64,000 bases of DNA from Acidovorax radicis N35 (lineage in GTDB: Bacteria; Pseudomonadota; Gammaproteobacteria; Burkholderiales; Burkholderiaceae_C), in NCBI RefSeq assembly GCF_000204195.1, contig NZ_AFBG01000022.1, positions 124,001 to 188,000 of the forward strand. Reading direction: 5' to 3'. A program made the translations under genes and the position numbers. Below are positions 15,438 through 22,516 of the stretch, one piece after another. Within the stretch, counting starts at the first letter, position 1. Each line of letters opens with the position of its first letter. The notes under the pieces are model-generated. The model worked only from the letters and a program-made list of their open reading frames with translations, was not told the DNA's origin and did not search any database.

Positions 15438-16340
15438 TTCAGCCCTCAATGCGGCACGCAACTGCTCGCCGACCTCAGGCTTGCTGGCAAACGGATCGGT
15501 GGGGTTGCGGCCCAGCATGATGTCTTCCATCCGCGTCTGCACCGAGGCGATGGCCTTGGGATGGCTGTAGATGTAGAACTGGCCCTGGGCCGCCGCGTCA
15601 AACACCTTCTGTGCCACCTCAGCGGCCGTCACCTTGCCGCTGCCCACCGCCTTGTCGCTCATGGCCTGGCCGATGAGCTGGCTCTTGGTGGGCCTCTCGG
15701 CCGGCATGTCTTCGGGCCGGTTGCGGTGGCTCTGGCTGATGCCGGTGGGCACGAAGAACGGACACAACACGCTGGCCTTGATCTGGTCGGTCACCAGCGA
15801 CAGGTCCTGGTACAGCGTTTCCGACAGGCTCACCACGGCGTGCTTGCTGACGTTGTAGATGCCCATGTTGGGAGCGTCCACCAGGCCCGCCATGCTGGCA
15901 GTGTTGACGATGTGGCCGCGCCAGGCGGGGTCCTTCTTGGCGGCGGCCAGCATCATCGGTGTGAACAGGCGCACACCGTGCACCACACCCCAGAGGTTCA
16001 CGCCCAGCACCCATTCCCAGTCCTTGATGGAGTTCTCCCACACCAGGCCGCCCGCGCCCACGCCGGCGTTATTGAAAACGAGGTGCGGCGCGCCAAAGCG
16101 CTGCTGCACATCGGCGGCCAGTTGCTCCATCTGCGCGGCGTTCGACACGTCGACCTTGCGCGCCAGCACCTGCACGCCCGCGGCCTGCATCTCGGCGGCA
16201 GCGGCATCGAGTGCATCCTGCTGCACGTCCACCAGCACCAGGTTCATGCCCAGGCGGGCGCCGATGCGCGCGCATTCGAGGCCGAAGCCCGAGCCGGCGC
16301 CGGTCAGGACGGCGGTCTTGCCTTTGAAGTCGTCAATCAT
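15435..16340 (-). CDS. Short-chain dehydrogenase/reductase
   Basis: A 301-residue classical-type SDR with the NAD(P)-binding sequence TGAGSGFG near residues 13-20, the NNAG motif near 90-93, and the catalytic Ser and YxxxK (NTASMAG, YNVSKHA) between about 145 and 170. The product is probably a cytoplasmic alcohol/ketone oxidoreductase; the substrate is not evident. Its ATG follows the stop codon of the glutathione-transferase gene with no gap, so the two are coupled. The stop codon lies in a dispersed repeat, so the last residues may have been altered by that insertion. Confidence 0.9.
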   Translation of the reverse strand: MIDDFKGKTAVLTGAGSGFGLECARIGARLGMNLVLVDVQQDALDAAAAEMQAAGVQVLARKVDVSNAAQMEQLAADVQQRFGAPHLVFNNAGVGAGGLVWENSIKDWEWVLGVNLWGVVHGVRLFTPMMLAAAKKDPAWRGHIVNTASMAGLVDAPNMGIYNVSKHAVVSLSETLYQDLSLVTDQIKASVLCPFFVPTGISQSHRNRPEDMPAERPTKSQLIGQAMSDKAVGSGKVTAAEVAQKVFDAAAQGQFYIYSHPKAIASVQTRMEDIMLGRNPTDPFASKPEVGEQLRAALRAE

Positions 16341-17276
16341 TTATTTCTCAACCTTTCGCAACGTGTATCCAATGCGGGGGAAATGCACCTGCACGGTGCC
16401 TGCGCGCGGGTCGGTGCGGCGCAGGGTGTAGCGGGTGCGGGTGGCGGCGATCAGTTCGCCCTCGGTCGGCTCGGTGCCAAAGCTTTCGGCGGCAATAGCG
16501 ACCTGCGTGCCCAGGGGGATGCCGTGCTCGTCCTGGAACACGTCATCCATCAGCGGCAGCGGCTCAGCGCCAGCGGCCACGGTAATGGCGTCCTGCGCGG
16601 TGAACTTCTCCATGCGCCCGTGGCCCAGGGCCGCGATGCGGTCCATCCATTCGAGCACGGCGGGGGTGGCCGCGAAGATGTCGGCCATCACCGGCACGCA
16701 CTGGCGCGTGAACCACAGCGGGTGGTAGGTGGAAAAGTCGGCCAGGCAGGGCTCGGCGCCAAACAGGAAGTCATGCTCCTCGGCCATGTACGCGATGCGG
16801 CGCAGGTACGAGCGGTAGGCGGCCGTGGCGTCTGCCGGGCGCAGGCGCTGCATGCCGGCACTCATCTCACGGCGGTCTTCGCTGAAGGCCTGGGCCACGT
16901 TGGGCGGCAGGTTGGCGAACATGGCCGATGCGCCCTTGGGCTGCAGGTTGTAAGCCATGGCCGCCCAGAACAGGCTGCTGTCGGCCCACTGCGCGAACAC
17001 CCGTGCCACGCCCTTCAGGTGCGGCGGGTACAGCACGGGCTCGGGCTGCTCGTGCTCCAGCACGTCGCAGATCAACGCGGAGTCGCAGTAGATGTCGGCA
17101 CCGACCTGCAGGAACGGCGTTTTGCGGTAGCCGCCCGTGAGCGCCACCACATCGGGCTTGGGCGCGATGCTGGGGATGATCACGGACTTCCACGCCAGCT
17201 TCTTGAAACCCAGCACCAGGCGGATCTTTTCGGAAAACGGCGACGAGGGGTAGTGGTGCAGGATGAGGTGGGACAT
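16341..17276 (-). CDS. Glutathione S-transferase family protein
   Basis: A 311-residue protein with an N-terminal thioredoxin-like GST domain (LILHHYPSSPFSEKIRLVLGFK, then the cis-proline region YRKTPFLQVGADIYCDSALI, residues 1-75) and an all-helical C-terminal part that is longer than usual. The serine pair near residues 11-12 is the candidate glutathione-activating site. GGAGA stands a good distance before the ATG. It lies between an AidB-like dehydrogenase and an SDR, all co-directional, which suggests handling of an electrophilic compound; the actual substrate is unknown. Confidence 0.87.
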   Translation of the reverse strand: MSHLILHHYPSSPFSEKIRLVLGFKKLAWKSVIIPSIAPKPDVVALTGGYRKTPFLQVGADIYCDSALICDVLEHEQPEPVLYPPHLKGVARVFAQWADSSLFWAAMAYNLQPKGASAMFANLPPNVAQAFSEDRREMSAGMQRLRPADATAAYRSYLRRIAYMAEEHDFLFGAEPCLADFSTYHPLWFTRQCVPVMADIFAATPAVLEWMDRIAALGHGRMEKFTAQDAITVAAGAEPLPLMDDVFQDEHGIPLGTQVAIAAESFGTEPTEGELIAATRTRYTLRRTDPRAGTVQVHFPRIGYTLRKVEK

Positions 17277-17300
17277 CGGAATCTCCGCAAAAAATGAGGG

Positions 17301-18992
17301 TCAGGCGGGCAAGGCGCGGTTCAGCAGCAGGTCGAAGTCAACAGTTGCACCCAGCGTGCCGAAGCTGTAGCCCCAGTCGCCGGCAAGGCGCGAATCGCAG
17401 AAGGCACTGAACACAGCGCCGGGTGCACTGCGGTACAGCAGCGCGGCCTGCACGGCCAGGGCCACGTCCTGCGCCAGGCGGCGGGCCTCGGCCTCGGTGG
17501 TCATCGCGTCCACGCGCAGGGGCAGCGCGCTGGCCAGGCGGTCGAGCGCCGGGTGGGCGCCGCGCGCGGGGGCCAGTTCGTCGGCCAGGGCTGCAGCGGT
17601 GTCGGCGCGGCGCACGGCGCGCAGCAGGTCCAGCGCCATGATGTTGCCGGCGCCTTCCCAGATGGAGTTGAGCGGCATCTCGCGGTAGATGCGGGCCATG
17701 GTGCCTTCACCGCCCTCTTCCACGTAGCCGTTGCCGCCCAGGCATTCCATGGCCTCCTGCGCGAACACGCTGCCGCGCTTGCACACCCAGAACTTGGCCA
17801 CGGGCGTGAGCAGGCGGGCCATGACGGCTTCGTGCTCGCTGGTGGCCTTTTTGTCGAAGGCACTGGCCAGGCGGATGGACAGCGCGGTGGCGGCCTCGCT
17901 CTCCAGCGCCAGGTCGGCCAGCACGTTGCGCATGAGGGGTTGCTCGATGAGCTTCTTGCCAAAGGCCGAGCGCTGTCGCGTGTGGTGCAGCGCGATGGTC
18001 AGCGCCTGGCGCATGAGGCCGCTGGTGCCCAGGGCGCAGTCCAGCCGCGTCATGGTGCCCATCTCCAGGATCTGCGCCACGCCGCGGCCCTCTTCGCCCA
18101 CACGCCAGGCGGTCGCGTCGATGAACTCGACCTCGGAGCTCGCGTTGGCATGGTTGCCAAGCTTGTCCTTCAGGCGCTGGATGCGGATGCTGTTGAGCAC
18201 GCCGTTGTGGTCGTCCGGCAGCACGCGCGGCAGGAAGAAACAGGTCAGCCCGCCGGGCGCCTGCGCCAGCACCAGGAAGGCATCGCACATGGGGGCCGAG
18301 AAGAACCACTTGTGGCCCGTCAGCCGGTAGCGCGGGCCCCAGGCATCCTCGCCATCGGGCACGGCCTGGGTGGTGTTGGCGCGCACGTCCGACCCGCCCT
18401 GCTTCTCGGTCATGCCCATGCCCATGGTGAGCGCGGATTTTTGCGAGAACAAGGCCAGGCGCGGGTCGTACCGGGTGCTGGCCAGGCCCGCGCTCCAGTC
18501 GGCCCACACCGCGGCGTTGCCGCGCAATGCCGGCGTGACGGCGTAGCTCATCGACACGGGACACAGCACCGAGGGCTCGGCCTCGGTGAACAGCATGAAG
18601 CCGGCGGCGCGCTCGGTGTGTGCGTACGCCGCAGCACCGCCGGTGCGCGACCAGGGCGTGGCGTGCAGGCCGTGGCGCAGCGCCGCGCCGATCAGCGCGT
18701 GGTAGCTGGGGTGAAACTCGACCACATCGGTGCGGTGGCCAAAGCGGTCGTGCGTGTGCAGCTGCGGCTTGTGGGTGTTGGCAAGGCGCGCGTGGGTCAA
18801 CATCTCCGCCGACCCCATTTCTGCGCCCAGGGCCGTCAGACCCGCCAGCGGCAGGCTGGGGGCGTGCAGGCGCAGCGCGTCCTGCAGGGACTGGTTGGTG
18901 GTGAACAGGTTCACATCGGCCCAGGGCGTGCTCTGATTGAACACGTCGTGGGTGCGTGCCAGGCTGGCAGTTGGGGCGGTCGCAGTGGTCAT
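17301..18992 (-). CDS. aidB: Acyl-CoA dehydrogenase, AidB-like
   Basis: A 563-residue flavoprotein whose N-terminus (THDVFNQSTPWADVNLF) is that of the AidB branch of acyl-CoA dehydrogenases. E. coli AidB is about the same length and belongs to the alkylation-damage response. FAD-binding and C-terminal helical domain features are visible (MTEKQGGSDVR, later ECLGGNGYVEEGGEGTMARIYREMP). The start at 18992 overlaps the stop codon of the preceding GNAT gene by ATGA, showing tight coupling. Ogt, another alkylation-defence protein, lies two genes downstream on the same strand. A role in ordinary acyl-CoA oxidation cannot be excluded. Confidence 0.85.
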   Translation of the reverse strand: MTTATAPTASLARTHDVFNQSTPWADVNLFTTNQSLQDALRLHAPSLPLAGLTALGAEMGSAEMLTHARLANTHKPQLHTHDRFGHRTDVVEFHPSYHALIGAALRHGLHATPWSRTGGAAAYAHTERAAGFMLFTEAEPSVLCPVSMSYAVTPALRGNAAVWADWSAGLASTRYDPRLALFSQKSALTMGMGMTEKQGGSDVRANTTQAVPDGEDAWGPRYRLTGHKWFFSAPMCDAFLVLAQAPGGLTCFFLPRVLPDDHNGVLNSIRIQRLKDKLGNHANASSEVEFIDATAWRVGEEGRGVAQILEMGTMTRLDCALGTSGLMRQALTIALHHTRQRSAFGKKLIEQPLMRNVLADLALESEAATALSIRLASAFDKKATSEHEAVMARLLTPVAKFWVCKRGSVFAQEAMECLGGNGYVEEGGEGTMARIYREMPLNSIWEGAGNIMALDLLRAVRRADTAAALADELAPARGAHPALDRLASALPLRVDAMTTEAEARRLAQDVALAVQAALLYRSAPGAVFSAFCDSRLAGDWGYSFGTLGATVDFDLLLNRALPA

Positions 18993-19435
18993 GGGGGACT
19001 CCACAACATCTCGATATGGGGAATGTCGTCTTCCAGGTATTCGTCGGACACGGCCACAAAGCCCAGGCTGCCGTAAAACCGCTGCAGGTGAGCCTGCGCG
19101 CTGATGCGGATGCTTCGGCCGGGCCACGCCTGGCTGCAGCGGGTTATGCCCTCCACCATCAGCGCACGGCCCGTGCCGTTGCCACGTGCCTCCTTGGCGG
19201 TGACCACACGCCCGATGGAAGGCTCGGGGTAGTTCACGCCCGGGTCCACCACGCGCAGGCTGGCCTGGAGCGCACCGACCTCGTCATAGCCCAGCAGGTG
19301 GTGCGACTTTTTGTCGGCGCCATCGGGGTCCTGGTAGGGCCCCTGCTCCAGGATGAAGACCTTGCAGCGCAGAGCGAGTGTGTCGTGCAGCGCGTGCACG
19401 CCCAAGTCGTCGAAGCGGGCCCAGATCCAGCGCAC
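18989..19435 (-). CDS. GNAT family N-acetyltransferase, ElaA-like
   Basis: A 148-residue protein with the ElaA-type opening (RWIWARFDDLGVHALHDTLALR, followed by KVFILEQGPYQDPDG) and the acetyl-CoA-binding loop VVTAKEARGNGTGRALM near residues 97-113. The acceptor substrate is unknown. The start is GTG at 19435, the only start that preserves the family N-terminus. Its ribosome-binding GGGAG lies inside the right-angle arm of the inverted-repeat element that ends two bases upstream, so expression of this gene depends on that element. It overlaps the AidB-like gene by four bases. Confidence 0.87.
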   Translation of the reverse strand: MRWIWARFDDLGVHALHDTLALRCKVFILEQGPYQDPDGADKKSHHLLGYDEVGALQASLRVVDPGVNYPEPSIGRVVTAKEARGNGTGRALMVEGITRCSQAWPGRSIRISAQAHLQRFYGSLGFVAVSDEYLEDDIPHIEMLWSPP

Positions 19436-19436
19436 T

Positions 19437-19704
19437 AGAACCTGCTCCCGGCTTTTTCATGGGGTGCGTTGCCCCACAAAGGCAGTGGATGCAAGGCGCC
19501 CACCGCAAGCCGCACTGATGTGCGGCGAGGATGGGCAACGCCGCAGGCGCTGCCTTTGCGGGGCAACCCGAAGGGCATGGCAGCAAACAGCCACGCTCGT
19601 CGTTGCCCACCTTGCCCAGGCCGCCAGCATGGGCTGCGGCGGACGCCTAGATCGTGACTGTTTGCTGCCATGCGCACCCCATGAAAAAGCCGGGAGCAGG
19701 TTCT
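19437..19704. repeat. 268-bp element with 32-bp perfect terminal inverted repeats and nested stems
   Basis: The outer arms 19437-19468 and 19673-19704 are perfect inverted copies (left arm begins AGAACCTGCTCCCGGC). Directly inside them are two further stems: 19468-19485 with 19550-19567 (18 bp, one mismatch) enclosing a CCGCAC/GTGCGG hairpin, and 19576-19590 with 19658-19672 (15 bp, perfect) enclosing a CCGC/GCGG hairpin. The element fills the gap between two co-directional genes exactly, sharing one base with the stop codon of the upstream gene. It has no reading frame of its own. A non-autonomous mobile element (MITE) or structured transcript is possible. Confidence 0.85.
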
Positions 19705-20720
19705 TAGATCAGCTTCACCAGTTGCTTGCCGAAGTTCTTGCCCTTGAGCAGACCGAGGAAGGCCTCGGGCGCGGCGGCAATGCCCTGGGCAACCGTCTCG
19801 CGTGGGCGCAGCTTGCCGGTGCCCACCAGCGTGCCCAGCTCCTTAAGCGCCTCGGGCCAGACTTCCATGTGCTCGCTGACGATGAAGCCTTCGACCTTCA
19901 TGCGGTTGATGAGCATGAGCGCGGGGTTGGCCATGGGCAGCGGCGCGCCATCGTAGCCGGCGATCATGCCGCACAGGGCAATGCGGCTGAAGGCGTTCAT
20001 GCGCAGCATCACGGCGTCCATGATCCAGCCGCCCACGTTCTCGAAGTAGCCGTCGATACCGTTGGGGCAGGCTTCCTTCAAGGCCTTGGACATGGCCTTC
20101 ACATCGCTGTGTTCCTTGTAGTCGATGCAGGCGTCAAAGCCCAGTTCTTCCACCGCATACCTGCACTTGTCGGCACCACCGGCAATGCCCACGGCGCGGC
20201 AGCCACGCGCCTTGGCCAGCGCGGCAAAGGCGCTGCCCACGGCGCCGGTGGCGGCGCTCACCACCACGGTGTCACCCTCCTTGGGGGCGATGATCTTGAC
20301 CAGGCCGTACCAGGCCGTCACGCCGGGCATGCCCACGGCGCCCAGGTAGTGCGACAGCGGCACGTGCGTGGTGTCCACCTTGCGCAGCGCGCCCACGGCA
20401 TTGCCGTCCACCACGCTGTATTCCTGCCAGCCACCCATGCCCACCACCTTGTCGCCCACGGCGTACTTGGGGTGCTTGCTCTCGGCCACCTCGCCCACGG
20501 TGCCACCGATCATGACCTCGCCCAGGCCTTGAGAGGCGGCGTAGCTCTTGCTCTCGTTCATGCGGCCGCGCATGTACGGATCCAGGCTCAGGAAGTGGTG
20601 GCGCACCAGCACCTGGCCGTCCTGCAGCGCAGGCGTGTCGGTGGCCACCAGCTTGAAGTTGCTGGCCACGGCTTCGCCCTGGGGACGGTTGTCGAGAACG
20701 ATTTGTTGGTTGCGGGGCAT
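19704..20720 (-). CDS. NADP-dependent MDR-family oxidoreductase (CurA/leukotriene B4 dehydrogenase-like)
   Basis: A 338-residue medium-chain reductase without structural zinc. The N-terminus (MPRNQQIVLDNRPQGEA) and the LSLDPYMRGRM motif near residue 53 are typical of the group of NADPH-dependent alkenal/one reductases and curcumin reductase. The nucleotide-binding region reads VSAATGAVGS near 150-160. These enzymes reduce alpha,beta-unsaturated carbonyls, which are toxic electrophiles. The ATG at 20720 follows a GAGGCTC site; an upstream in-frame ATG at 20747 lies in the dispersed repeat. The stop codon touches the inverted-repeat element. Confidence 0.9.
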   Translation of the reverse strand: MPRNQQIVLDNRPQGEAVASNFKLVATDTPALQDGQVLVRHHFLSLDPYMRGRMNESKSYAASQGLGEVMIGGTVGEVAESKHPKYAVGDKVVGMGGWQEYSVVDGNAVGALRKVDTTHVPLSHYLGAVGMPGVTAWYGLVKIIAPKEGDTVVVSAATGAVGSAFAALAKARGCRAVGIAGGADKCRYAVEELGFDACIDYKEHSDVKAMSKALKEACPNGIDGYFENVGGWIMDAVMLRMNAFSRIALCGMIAGYDGAPLPMANPALMLINRMKVEGFIVSEHMEVWPEALKELGTLVGTGKLRPRETVAQGIAAAPEAFLGLLKGKNFGKQLVKLI

Positions 20721-20744
20721 GAGAGGCTCCTTCAGAATGTCTAT

Positions 20745-20818
20745 CACTATGAATTCAATAGCTACTAGCGCTTATGGATAAAGCGCCAGAGGCCAATTTG
20801 ATCTAAAAATTTTGCTCA
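20745..20818 (+). repeat. Dispersed repeat, copy C, contributing a stop codon
   Basis: The copy reads ...ATAGCTACTAGCGCTT, then AAAGCGCC, GGCC and AATTTGATC, ending ATTTTGCTCA. The inverted core GCGCTT/AAGCGC can form a hairpin. It lies between the oxidoreductase start and the thioesterase gene. The TCA at its right end (20816-20818) is the thioesterase stop codon on the minus strand. Confidence 0.75.
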
Positions 20819-21247
20819 ATCGGTGGAAATCACCTTGAGCCCGTTGGCGCTGCGGCTGTCCAACGGCAGGCGCCGCACGTACTTGAATGTGCCGGTGGCA
20901 TGGCAACACACCTTGCCCTGCGCGTCGACCACCGTGCCTTCGGTAAAAGCCATGGTGGCCGTGCGATGAATGAGCCGCCCCTTGGCCACCAGCGGCCCGC
21001 GCGCGGGCTGCATGAAGCTGGTCTTCATCTCGATGGTGACCACGCCCATGTCGGGCGTGTCGCTGCGCGCAGCCGTGGCCATGGTCACGTCCAGCAGCGT
21101 CATCGATGCGCCGCCATGGGTCACATCGAAGGAGTTCAGGTGCTCGGGCTTCGCCTCGTAATGCAGCTCGGACTCGCCGCCCTCCATCCGGTGCAGCGTG
21201 AAGCCAAGGTGGCTGACAAAGGGGATTTCGACACCAAAACTTTTCAC
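20816..21247 (-). CDS. PaaI-family acyl-CoA thioesterase (hotdog fold)
   Basis: A 143-residue single-domain hotdog protein. The signature NSFDVTHGGASMTLLDVTMA (residues about 38-57) carries the His-Gly-Gly and following acidic residue that polarise the thioester in PaaI-type enzymes. It probably hydrolyses short or medium acyl-CoAs in the cytoplasm. It is followed on the same strand by the oxidoreductase and preceded, across a GC-rich repeat, by an SDR. The final codon and stop lie at the edge of a dispersed repeat. Confidence 0.88.
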   Translation of the reverse strand: MKSFGVEIPFVSHLGFTLHRMEGGESELHYEAKPEHLNSFDVTHGGASMTLLDVTMATAARSDTPDMGVVTIEMKTSFMQPARGPLVAKGRLIHRTATMAFTEGTVVDAQGKVCCHATGTFKYVRRLPLDSRSANGLKVISTD

Positions 21248-21275
21248 GGCATGTCCTCAGAACACAGAACTCAAA

Positions 21276-21390
21276 AACTGGCGCGGCCCCGGCCAGGGCA
21301 GCCTAGCAAGGGCCGCCCCGCAGCGAGGGCTGCGTCCCCCTTCCCGGCAAAGCCGAGAGAAGGGGGAAGCCGCGAAGCGGCTCAGGGGGA
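21276..21390 (-). repeat. GC-rich dispersed repeat, second family, copy 1
   Basis: The segment reads AACTGGCGCGGCCCC, GGCCAGGGCAGC, GCAAGGGCCGC, GGGCTGCGTCCCCCTTCCC, a GAGAGAAGGGGGA stem partner and CTCAGGGGGA. The same blocks in the same order occur at 29188-29390, and in reverse at 34588-34700. It fills the gap between two genes and contains complementary CCCCCTTC/GAAGGGGG stretches able to form a stem. Confidence 0.75.
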
Positions 21391-21400
21391 AGTACCCTGC

Positions 21401-22192
21401 CTAACCTCCCGTAACGATGCTCACGCCGCCATCCACCGCCAGCCACTGGCCGGTGATGTGCTTGCCCGCATCGGACGCATACAGCGCGCACAGGCCCTTC
21501 AGGTCCTCGTCGTCGCCCAGGCGGCCCAGGGGCGCGTGGGCCGCCAGTGCTTCCTCACCCATGGCCTTCAGGGTGCCCACTGTCATCCGGCTCGGGAAGA
21601 AACCGGGGCAGATGGCGTTGACACGAATGTTGTACTGGCCCCATTCTGCCGCCAGCGCACGGGTGAAATTGATCACCGCGCCCTTGGAAGTGTTATAGGC
21701 AATGGTGTTCATGCCCTTGGGGTTGCCACCGAGGCCGGCAATGGACGCCACGTTGATGATGCTGCCGCTGCGGCGCGCGATCATGCTGTGCTTGGCGATG
21801 TGCTGAGACAGGATGAAGTAGCCACGCACGTTGAGGTTCATCACCTTGTCCCACGCGTCCACGGGGTGGTCTTCGGCGGGGGCCCCCCAGGCAGCGCCGG
21901 CATTGTTCACCAGGATGTCCACGTGGCCCAGTCGCTCCAGCGTTTCATCGGCCAGGCGGCGGATGTCTTCTTCCTTGGCGCAATCGGCGGCGATCCAGCG
22001 GGCATCGATACCCGCGGTCTGCAGCTCGGCCGTGGCCTCTTCCAAGTCGGACGCCTTGCGTGAACTGAGCAGGATCTTGGCGCCCGCCTCGCCCAGCGAA
22101 TGGGCCAGTTGCAGCCCCAGGCCACGCGAGCCGCCGGTGACCAGCGCGGTTTTGCCAGTGAGGTCGAACAGTTGTTGGATGGTACGGGTCAT
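21401..22192 (-). CDS. Short-chain dehydrogenase/reductase (3-oxoacyl reductase-like)
   Basis: A 263-residue SDR with cofactor motif TGGSRGLG (residues 19-26, NADP type), NNAG near 95, a catalytic serine in INVASIAG and YNTSKGA near 168. Its length and C-terminus (GQWLAVDGGVSIVTGG) match FabG-like or gluconate 5-dehydrogenase-like enzymes. It is the third gene of a unit with an acyl-CoA dehydrogenase and a small membrane protein upstream on the same strand, so a role in acyl-chain or alcohol oxidation is likely. The substrate is not determined. Confidence 0.9.
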   Translation of the reverse strand: MTRTIQQLFDLTGKTALVTGGSRGLGLQLAHSLGEAGAKILLSSRKASDLEEATAELQTAGIDARWIAADCAKEEDIRRLADETLERLGHVDILVNNAGAAWGAPAEDHPVDAWDKVMNLNVRGYFILSQHIAKHSMIARRSGSIINVASIAGLGGNPKGMNTIAYNTSKGAVINFTRALAAEWGQYNIRVNAICPGFFPSRMTVGTLKAMGEEALAAHAPLGRLGDDEDLKGLCALYASDAGKHITGQWLAVDGGVSIVTGG

Positions 22193-22306
22193 GCTGAAAG
22201 TCTCCTTCGGTGTTGGATGGATCTATTGATGGGTGTTGGCCCCACGCGCCGATGATTGTGCGGCGCAATGCGGGCACTTTGTGTCGCGGTGGTGTCGGGC
22301 GTCCAG

Positions 22307-22516
22307 CTACGGGCCGGGGTCGGCGTGCAACCGGGCCCGCACCGCAATCAGCGCCACGCCCGCTGCAGCCAACGCCCCACCGACCACGATGAAGCTCCAG
22401 CCCAGGGCGTCGTTGGTGCGTGCCGTGGCAATGCCCAGGATCAGCGTGAGCAAGCCGCCGTAGATCAACACCCAGATGAGCTTGTGCAGGCGTTGCAGGG
22501 TTTGCTGCGCCGCCAT
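22307..22516 (-). CDS. Small two-helix membrane protein
   Basis: A 69-residue protein with two hydrophobic segments (LIWVLIYGGLLTLILGIA and FIVVGGALAAAGVALIAV) and a short basic C-terminus. The ATG at 22516 shares a base with the TGA of the acyl-CoA dehydrogenase (TGATG), the classic arrangement for translational coupling. A TTG one codon upstream is less likely. I do not recognise the family. The tight coupling implies expression at a fixed ratio with the dehydrogenase, but there is no evidence for a direct functional link. Confidence 0.72.
   Translation of the reverse strand: MAAQQTLQRLHKLIWVLIYGGLLTLILGIATARTNDALGWSFIVVGGALAAAGVALIAVRARLHADPGP

Noticed and set aside
15180-17297. A 705-codon open frame opposite the SDR and glutathione-transferase genes
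   Set aside because: Both minus-strand genes have complete catalytic motifs and ribosome sites; the plus frame reads as low-complexity His/Gly/Arg sequence.
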